Below, one piece after another: positions 7,139 to 11,780 of a stretch of 11,780 nt of DNA (position 1 is its first letter; each line of letters begins with the position of its first letter). The position numbers were made by a program, and so were the translations under genes. Under the pieces are notes generated by a model. It saw only the letters and a program-made list of their open reading frames with translations. It was not told the origin of the DNA and made no database searches. This DNA is from CAYNWT01 sp964450955 (GTDB lineage: Bacteria > Planctomycetota > Planctomycetia > Planctomycetales > Planctomycetaceae): positions 1 to 11,780 of the forward strand of contig CAYVFI010000074.1 of NCBI GenBank assembly GCA_964450955.1, read 5' to 3'.

Positions 7139-7603
7139 ATGACGAAACCGTCGATCGAAAAGGTGGCGGTTCGGGAATCCGTTTCTGCAGCTTCATACAC
7201 CAGCCGCAGGTTCAACCTAATCTCAGCTGCGCTGTCATTCATGCTGTGGGGCACCTGGGGCTGGTATGCCAACAGTCAACCACAACCTGGCGCGGATGGT
7301 GGTTCGGCGGTCGTGTCCGGACTAACGCAGGGGATAGGTAGTTCGTTTGTGACTTTGATCATGGTGCGATCGGTCGCGTGGCTGTACCACCGGCTGTCGC
7401 AGAATCCGCTCGCGATGATCCTGCCAGCGATTATTACCGTGACGTCGGCCGGGACCTGCATGACATTCGCCCACATGGCTGTCGGGACTCAAAACATCTT
7501 TGGCACGCTGGCTCCTGCCCTGACCGTGGCGACACTGTTTAACGTGTTCACGACATTCAAGATCAGTCGGTTGTCCGAGACTTCGGCTGATTACAGTGAG
7601 TAG
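7139..7603 (+). CDS. Small multi-pass membrane protein, function unknown
   Basis: 154-aa integral membrane protein that I do not recognise by name. After a polar N-terminus (1-25) there are four likely membrane segments: about 27-45 (LISAALSFMLWGTWGWYAN), 60-83 (SGLTQGIGSSFVTLIMVRSV), 91-112 (LAMILPAIITVTSAGTCMTF) and 118-140 (IFGTLAPALTVATLFNVFTT). The tail after 143 is short and polar. The arrangement of Gly-Thr-Trp-Gly in helix 1 and GLTQG before helix 2 looks conserved-protein-like, and I have an impression of similar unnamed proteins in proteobacteria, which I cannot verify. The gene stands alone after the rplU terminator; no clear ribosome binding site precedes the ATG, and no terminator is evident after it. 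Transport, sensing or a structural role are all possible. Confidence 0.72.
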   Translation: MTKPSIEKVAVRESVSAASYTSRRFNLISAALSFMLWGTWGWYANSQPQPGADGGSAVVSGLTQGIGSSFVTLIMVRSVAWLYHRLSQNPLAMILPAIITVTSAGTCMTFAHMAVGTQNIFGTLAPALTVATLFNVFTTFKISRLSETSADYSE

Positions 7604-8157
7604 CATTATGTTGAGAGCGGGTCGATTGCGTTTGCTGAGGTTGGTTCACAGGGGCATGTCGTTGGCGTAAGCGCCCGAAGAACTACAGGTAGGTGTTGTT
7701 TCGTCTTTCTCGTTTTTTCTGTCTGCGATGTTGGTCATGTCGCGTCAACCAACAGAGATGCCGCCCGGACCTTTTCTCATCTGATGATGGCATTGCCAGT
7801 TCACTTGGGACGGCCTGAGGGTCAATGACATCTCCCCAGCCCGGTTCGCCGGAATCCTGATCCTCCCACCACCAATGGCTACCGGTCAACTGAGGGAGAG
7901 CCGGCCTGCGAAGAAGTAAGTGGGCCGGGTCTTGTCAGCGGGAACACGTTTGTTGCCGCAAGCGCGAGGCCGCATGTCAGTCGCGTGGTGTTCGTGGTTT
8001 TCATGTATCGCCTCACCCAGCTTGGGGGACGTGTTCCCATGAGGTTGCCACCAGTTTGCGCTTAGAGAAATTAATGGCCAGTCAGACTCGCGCCCGTGCT
8101 TGTGTGTTCGAGACTGTGTCCTGGTCCCGCTACCGTCTACGCGACGGCACGTAGCCA
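7604..8157. other. Gene-poor stretch between the membrane protein and the kinase
   Basis: About 550 bases without a convincing gene. Minus-strand open frames at 7683-7889 and 7886-8158 are rich in Arg, His and Trp and match no family I know. A plus-strand frame at 7797-7919 is open for 40 codons (reading WDGLRVNDISPARFAG in part) and ends in TAA, but has no good start. Several frames looking protein-like in the same place may mean a decayed gene or a dispersed intergenic repeat. A 10-bp inverted repeat, GGGAACACGT (7940-7949) and ACGTGTTCCC (8029-8038), is within chance expectation. No terminator for either flanking gene is clear. Confidence 0.4.
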
Positions 8158-8218
8158 CCGGTAGGCGGTTTCAAATGGAACCGGTAGGCGGTTTCAAATG
8201 GAACGGGTAGGCGATTTT
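8158..8218. repeat. 23-bp tandem repeat running into the kinase 3' end
   Basis: Two perfect 23-bp copies (8158-8180 and 8181-8203, core GGTAGGCGGTTTCAAATGG) are followed by a degenerate, partial third copy at 8204 to about 8218 (GGTAGGCGATTTT). The second copy contains the stop codon of the minus-strand histidine kinase gene (TGA, 8194-8196), and the last residues of the kinase are encoded by copies 2 and 3. Such short tandem units can be insertion-sequence end repeats, dispersed palindromic elements or simple slippage products; the sequence here does not decide between them. Confidence 0.85.
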
Positions 8219-10494
8219 GAGGATTCGGTGGCTGCTGCGATTGCATCCCTCAGTTCGCCTTCTGTGAACGGTATGTGCAGGATTGGGGCCTTGTTGGATT
8301 CGTAGGTGACTGGAGCCGTCAAGATCACGGTGAACCGCTTGTTCCTGCGTCTCATCCAGTCCCAGAAGTCCTCATCTTCATCCTGCAAACCGTTTACTGA
8401 GAGAAGCACGACATCGGGCGAAATTTGATCGTCCAGCAAGACGCAGGCGGACGCCACATCCATCGTGGTGTGTACTTCACACCCAAGTCTCTGCAGAGCT
8501 TCTCGAACAGTGTTCGTCACAGAAACGATCGGATCGACACAAAGGACACACATGCCTTCGATCTCTGAGTGGGCTGGCGAATCAGTAGTGTCCCTGCGTG
8601 GGAGTTCTATACAGACTTGCGTCCCGCGGCCGAGTTGGCTGGTGATTAACAACTTTCCTCCGGCTTCCGACACAAAGCGATCAACCATGGAAAGCCCTAG
8701 TCCGGTTCCGCGGTCCTGGGTTTTGGTCGTGAAGTGCCGGTCAGTGGCGCGCAGTACTTGTTTCGACGACATGCCGCAGCCATTGTCCCGGACGCAGATT
8801 TGAACGCAGTTCCGCGGTTGTATGCGGCAGACATCAACGGTAATCGTAACTTGCCCGCGTTGGTCAATTGCATCGCGAGCATTAGCGCAGAGGTTAATAA
8901 GAGCACTGGTAAGTTGTGCTTTCGATGCCAGTACCGTGACGTTGGGGTCGCCAGTTTGAATATCTAGTTCAATACCCACGCCAAGTGTTCGTGTCAGCAG
9001 TCCACGGACACCCGCGACGTGTCGACCAACAAGGAATTCTCCTTCGTCTCCGGTTCCGTGGCTGAGAGCCAACAGTTGCCGTGTGATCTCGATTCCCGAT
9101 TCAGTGGCTCGAAGCACTTCGCCGAGCATCTCTGATTCTTCCGACGTGAGTCGCTCAGCAGCCACGCTGTGTACGGTCTCCGAAACAGAGTAGATGATTG
9201 TCATTAGGTTATTGAAATCGTGGGCAACTCCACTGGCCAGATTTCCAATTGCGAAGGCCCTTTCCTGTCGCTCCGCCATTCGTTCGGCTGTGCGATTAAG
9301 GTTGATCGCCGCTACACGCTGTTTCCACCGATGTCGAGCGATGACCAAAGTGATGGGGATGGCAAGACCCAGCGACACCCAGGCCAGCCACACGTAGGTT
9401 TTGTATCTGGCGTTCTCGCCGGCCAATACAATACGTCGTTCTTCCTCGCGATTTGCAATTTGCTTGCGGTAGCTGGTGATGGCGGCCTCGAACTCACTTC
9501 GCTTACGATAGAGAGCCTGACTGTTGGCAAGTGACTCCCGTGTACTCTGGGTGAATTGCTGGTCAGATTTAGCCAAATGTGTTTGCAGGGCCAGTACGCG
9601 TCCTCGTAGTCCGGACGGGGTCAGCAGTTTTTCTTTGAGTTGATTGAGAACAACTCTGGCTTTGTCCGGCTGGTCGGCTCGAACCAGTGCGGTAGCGTAA
9701 TCATACGCACCCCGCTGCATAGCATCGAGATTCAGAGCGGGTAAGTCTTTGAACGCGACTTCAAACGCGTCGATTGATTCCTGGATGTCTCCGGATTGCA
9801 GGTGCATTCTGGCCATCGCCAGGTTCAATAAACTACGGTCGTAAGCGGTAGTCGCGTGCTTCAGGGCTGCGACCAAATCTGCATGAGTACTCGATTGATT
9901 GGCGACAGCAAGGGATGTCCGCAATTTGGCTCGATCCGACTCCGGGAGAGCCTGTGACGCCTCCAGCATCTCGCTTGTCGCGGCCTCTGCTTTCTCGAGA
10001 GCCCCCATAGCTCGGTACACTCGAACAAGCCTCAGGCAAACTGCGACAAACTCTTTTTTAGTCCCATGACGTGAAACCAACTCCTTGGCTGAAGAATAGA
10101 ACGTTGCTGATTCGCTAAGAGCATCGTGTCTTGCAGCAAGTTCGGCCAACTGGTGCAAGCAACGGACTTCGACCTCAAAGTCATTATCAGAACGTGCCCG
10201 ATCCCTGAAGCCAAGTAGGGATTTGACGGCTGTGGTGACATCGCCGGAGGCTTCATCAATCTGAGCCAGCAGGGCACCCGCTTTGAACGTGCGAAACGCA
10301 TCGCGGGCTTTCAGTGCCAGCTTTTGAGACTCGCTCGCGGCGAGTCTTGCATCATCCAGTTCCCCAGAGGCCAACGCCGTTGCCGAGCTGATCCACAGTT
10401 GATCTATCCGCGCAATAGGGTCGCTGGAGTTGGGTGGTGCGATGGCCCCTAAGCACAGGATGATAGCGCTAAATAAGTACTCACACCGATGCAT
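8194..10494 (-). CDS. Sensor histidine kinase with exported repeat sensor and pseudo-receiver
   Basis: 766-aa membrane histidine kinase. An N-terminal signal or anchor (YLFSAIILCLGAIAPP, 6-21) leads into an all-helical, Ala/Leu-rich region (about 25-310) that resembles TPR repeats and should lie outside the cytoplasm. A coiled-coil-like linker (320-360) precedes one membrane helix (367-386). The kinase core is complete: phospho-acceptor His425 in ASGVAHDFNNLMTII, N-box Asn538 in LINLCANARDAID, G1 box RDNGCGM (Asp570), an FTTK motif (588-591) and G2 box GTGLGL (596-601). The C-terminal part (648-755) has a receiver fold pattern, but the phosphorylatable Asp is Ser699 (VVLLSVNG), the acidic pair is reduced to Asp654 (VDP), and the Lys of the usual KPF motif is Ile741 (HIPF); Thr726 is kept. 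It is therefore probably not phosphorylated. No response regulator is adjacent. It starts 23 bases after the CxxCH protein gene. Confidence 0.9.
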   Translation of the reverse strand: MHRCEYLFSAIILCLGAIAPPNSSDPIARIDQLWISSATALASGELDDARLAASESQKLALKARDAFRTFKAGALLAQIDEASGDVTTAVKSLLGFRDRARSDNDFEVEVRCLHQLAELAARHDALSESATFYSSAKELVSRHGTKKEFVAVCLRLVRVYRAMGALEKAEAATSEMLEASQALPESDRAKLRTSLAVANQSSTHADLVAALKHATTAYDRSLLNLAMARMHLQSGDIQESIDAFEVAFKDLPALNLDAMQRGAYDYATALVRADQPDKARVVLNQLKEKLLTPSGLRGRVLALQTHLAKSDQQFTQSTRESLANSQALYRKRSEFEAAITSYRKQIANREEERRIVLAGENARYKTYVWLAWVSLGLAIPITLVIARHRWKQRVAAINLNRTAERMAERQERAFAIGNLASGVAHDFNNLMTIIYSVSETVHSVAAERLTSEESEMLGEVLRATESGIEITRQLLALSHGTGDEGEFLVGRHVAGVRGLLTRTLGVGIELDIQTGDPNVTVLASKAQLTSALINLCANARDAIDQRGQVTITVDVCRIQPRNCVQICVRDNGCGMSSKQVLRATDRHFTTKTQDRGTGLGLSMVDRFVSEAGGKLLITSQLGRGTQVCIELPRRDTTDSPAHSEIEGMCVLCVDPIVSVTNTVREALQRLGCEVHTTMDVASACVLLDDQISPDVVLLSVNGLQDEDEDFWDWMRRRNKRFTVILTAPVTYESNKAPILHIPFTEGELRDAIAAATESSKSPTRSI

Positions 10495-10517
10495 GGGTTC
10501 AATCGTACAAATGCACT

Positions 10518-10817
10518 TCAGTCCTGCCTAGGTGGACGCTGGTGTACTGTCGGCTGGTCGGCTTCGACTTGCGGTAGAAGCAGTTCAGGAAGACCGTTAC
10601 TTCGGCCTATGACGCCGGGAATCGGTGGGATGGAATCGATGTGACATATGGTACAGGCATTAGAGTTGAACACATTCCAGTGTTGTGGAGGAAGGTTCAG
10701 CGTTGCTGTATTGAGTGGTTTCGTGAGCTTTGATGGAGCCACGCTGGCATCGGCAGAGACTGAACTTACGCCAATGGTGAGTGCAAGGAGGGCTAGGATG
10801 GTCGACAGCACTTTCAT
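10518..10817 (-). CDS. Small exported protein with a single CxxCH haem-binding motif
   Basis: 99-aa protein that I cannot assign to a named family. A signal peptide is clear: MK, a hydrophobic core VLSTILALLALTIG, and a likely cleavage after VSSVSADA (about residue 23). The mature part has HWNVFNSNACTICHIDSIPP, containing CTICH (residues 55-59), the canonical c-type haem attachment motif. No distant Met axial ligand is obvious, and the C-terminal third is Pro/Gln-rich with no recognisable domain. The ATG at 10817 is well supported by GGAGA about 6 bases upstream and by the signal peptide beginning there; a longer frame to 10853 is unlikely. It ends 23 bases before the histidine kinase start, so the two are probably co-transcribed. 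It may be a monohaem cytochrome-like partner of the sensor, but a single CxxCH in a short protein can also be coincidental. Confidence 0.68.
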   Translation of the reverse strand: MKVLSTILALLALTIGVSSVSADASVAPSKLTKPLNTATLNLPPQHWNVFNSNACTICHIDSIPPIPGVIGRSNGLPELLLPQVEADQPTVHQRPPRQD

Positions 10818-10851
10818 GAGAATCTCCGTTAAGAAATGGCCCATGGCGCGC

Positions 10852-10870
10852 ATCGGCAGAATCTGCTGAT
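10852..10870. promoter_or_regulatory. 19-bp near-perfect palindrome upstream of the CxxCH/kinase operon
   Basis: ATCGGCAGAATCTGCTGAT forms a dyad with 8 of 9 base pairs matched around a central A. It lies 35 bases upstream of the ATG at 10817, in the expected promoter zone of the minus-strand CxxCH-kinase pair. A site of this kind is a candidate operator for a dimeric regulator. A dyad of this quality is expected about once by chance in a window this size, so position is the main argument. Confidence 0.35.
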
Positions 10871-11295
10871 TAACTTGAGGTTATTGGTGCAGGTGTGATC
10901 AGCCTAATTGCGGATTTCGACAGGCGTTCGGGGGCAATAACGTCACGGTGGGTCAGCCGCTGGAGAAGGCGATCATTGATCGGCGGCTTGAATGGGCGCA
11001 GGCCGCGAAATATGGCAATAGGCGCTTTTTGCGGGACCTGAACACGAAGTCGGACAATTTCTGCAAGGGCGTGTCAGCTCTGACCTGCCGACTCTGTCTG
11101 ACCTGCCTGACGACGCCGGAACGCACGCGTCCAGCATTTTGGATGGACTACGTGCGTGCCGCTCCTGCCCCGGCTTCACATTGACATTGGGTCTGGCCTG
11201 GCTGGCTGGCGGTGCTTGTTGACTGACTGACTTGCTACCTGCCGTGTCGCTGCACAGTCGCCGCCAGAGCGTTTGTTAACGCTTCGCGCATAAAG
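10871..11295. other. Gene-poor stretch between CxxCH protein and YTV protein
   Basis: About 425 bases without a supported gene. The plus strand is open from about 10879 to 11187, reading in part GGNNVTVGQPLEKAIIDRR, but it has no ATG and no ribosome binding site, and the usable start would be GTG 10948. It could be a remnant. There is an 11-bp direct repeat TCTGACCTGCC at 11079-11089 and 11097-11107 inside a CTGAC-rich patch, and a perfect 6-bp hairpin AGCGTT-TGTT-AACGCT at 11268-11283 with no T-run. Confidence 0.4.
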
Positions 11296-11331
11296 AAACC
11301 GGCCGGGGGTGTTTCCACTCCCGGCCGGTTT
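11296..11331 (-). terminator. Long bidirectional hairpin terminator after the YTV protein gene
   Basis: A 16-bp stem (11296-11311 with 11316-11331) with one G-T wobble and a 4-base TTTC loop; the outer part AAACCGGCCGGG pairs perfectly with CCCGGCCGGTTT. On the minus strand the stem ends in TTTCTTT, giving a U-rich tail for the YTV-protein gene, which stops 45 bases before it. On the plus strand it ends TTTTGTCGTTT, so it can also act in the other direction. Confidence 0.85.
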
Positions 11332-11375
11332 TGTCGTTTAGCTTCAGTTAGCGTCCGAGGACGCCAACAGGAAAC

Positions 11376-11780
11376 TTAGTTGCAGCTGCAACCAGCTCCA
11401 GCGTTGCCACCGTAGATGACTCCGCCGTTACCGATCATGCCACCGTCCATGATCATTCCACCGCCGTTGTAGCTACCGCCGTCCATGATCATGCCGCCAT
11501 TGCTGACGCCACCATCGATGACCTGGCCGCCCATTGCTGGAGCAGCGTAGCTTGCAGCAGCACCTGGAACCCAGACCTGTCGTGTGACAGTCTGAGGAAC
11601 CTGCTGGCAAACCATAGTAGTTACCTGACGAGTAGAAGGAACCATAGTTGTCACGTTGTAGGTGTAAGGAACCTGTTCCTGAACCTGACGTGGAACCTGA
11701 ACAGTACGCTGACGAGTTTCAGCCTTCTGGACAGTCACGGTGTAGGTGTAAGGAACCTGCTCTGAAACCTGACGTGCAAC
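11376..11780 (-). CDS. YTV-repeat protein, C-terminal part (5' end outside window)
   Basis: The frame stays open to the right edge, so only the last 134 residues are seen. The visible part begins with repeats of the planctomycete YTV type: RQVSEQVPYTYTVTVQK, then RQVQEQVPYTYNVTTM, plus further V-P/T-R-Q-V units (TRQVTTM, QTVTRQVWVP). These short Val/Thr/Tyr/Gln repeats are known as the YTV motif (Pfam) and occur in large, exported or surface-associated planctomycete proteins; their role is not established, a structural one being likely. From about residue 80 on, the sequence becomes Gly-rich with recurrent GGMIMDGG and related units, ending in AGAGCSCN with two Cys. The gene begins outside the window. 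It is followed by the strong hairpin at 11296-11331. Confidence 0.88.
   Translation of the reverse strand, partial: VARQVSEQVPYTYTVTVQKAETRQRTVQVPRQVQEQVPYTYNVTTMVPSTRQVTTMVCQQVPQTVTRQVWVPGAAASYAAPAMGGQVIDGGVSNGGMIMDGGSYNGGGMIMDGGMIGNGGVIYGGNAGAGCSCN

Noticed and set aside
7940..8038. 10-bp inverted repeat GGGAACACGT / ACGTGTTCCC 79 bases apart
   Set aside because: About one such pair is expected by chance in a window this size and the arms do not extend.
10948..11184. Plus-strand GTG-start frame of 78 codons
   Set aside because: No ribosome binding site, Cys/Arg-rich unrelated tail and no known family; kept only as a possible remnant in the gap description.

Overview
The window looks like chromosomal DNA from a planctomycete. 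The strongest marker is the YTV-type repeat protein entering from the right edge, a family known almost only from Planctomycetes. The nitrogen-type PTS cluster with an unusual HPr, the scarcity of clear Shine-Dalgarno sites and the moderate-to-high GC content fit this. Genus cannot be fixed from the sequence alone.

Layout. The left 7 kb is housekeeping. leuB (leucine biosynthesis) is on the minus strand. Divergent from it, on the plus strand, is hpf - ptsN - ptsH-like - ptsI: a short ribosome hibernation factor followed by EIIA-Ntr, HPr and Enzyme I. No sugar permease (EIIB/EIIC) or HPr kinase is present, so this looks like a regulatory phosphorelay running PEP -> EI -> HPr -> EIIA. A 468-bp leader region follows, then an RNase E/G family endoribonuclease and rplU (ribosomal protein L21). 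rplU is closed by a clear rho-independent terminator and its usual partner rpmA (L27) is absent. A small four-helix membrane protein of unknown function comes next.

The right 4 kb is more lineage-specific. A roughly 590-bp stretch without a convincing gene ends in a 23-bp tandem repeat that runs into the 3' end of a large sensor histidine kinase gene on the minus strand. The kinase has an exported helical-repeat sensor region, one membrane helix, a complete kinase core, and a C-terminal receiver-like domain in which the phospho-acceptor Asp and the conserved Lys are both replaced. Immediately upstream, in the same orientation, is a small exported protein with one CxxCH haem-binding motif, so the two probably form an operon. 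A 19-bp near-palindrome lies in front of it. After a gene-poor stretch, a long bidirectional hairpin terminator precedes the C-terminal part of the YTV-repeat protein.

I see no tRNA, rRNA, CRISPR array or intact mobile element. I do not see strong evidence for a wholly new system. The best leads are the CxxCH-protein/kinase pair with its pseudo-receiver, the HPr lacking the conserved active-site Arg, and the repeat-bearing intergenic stretch.
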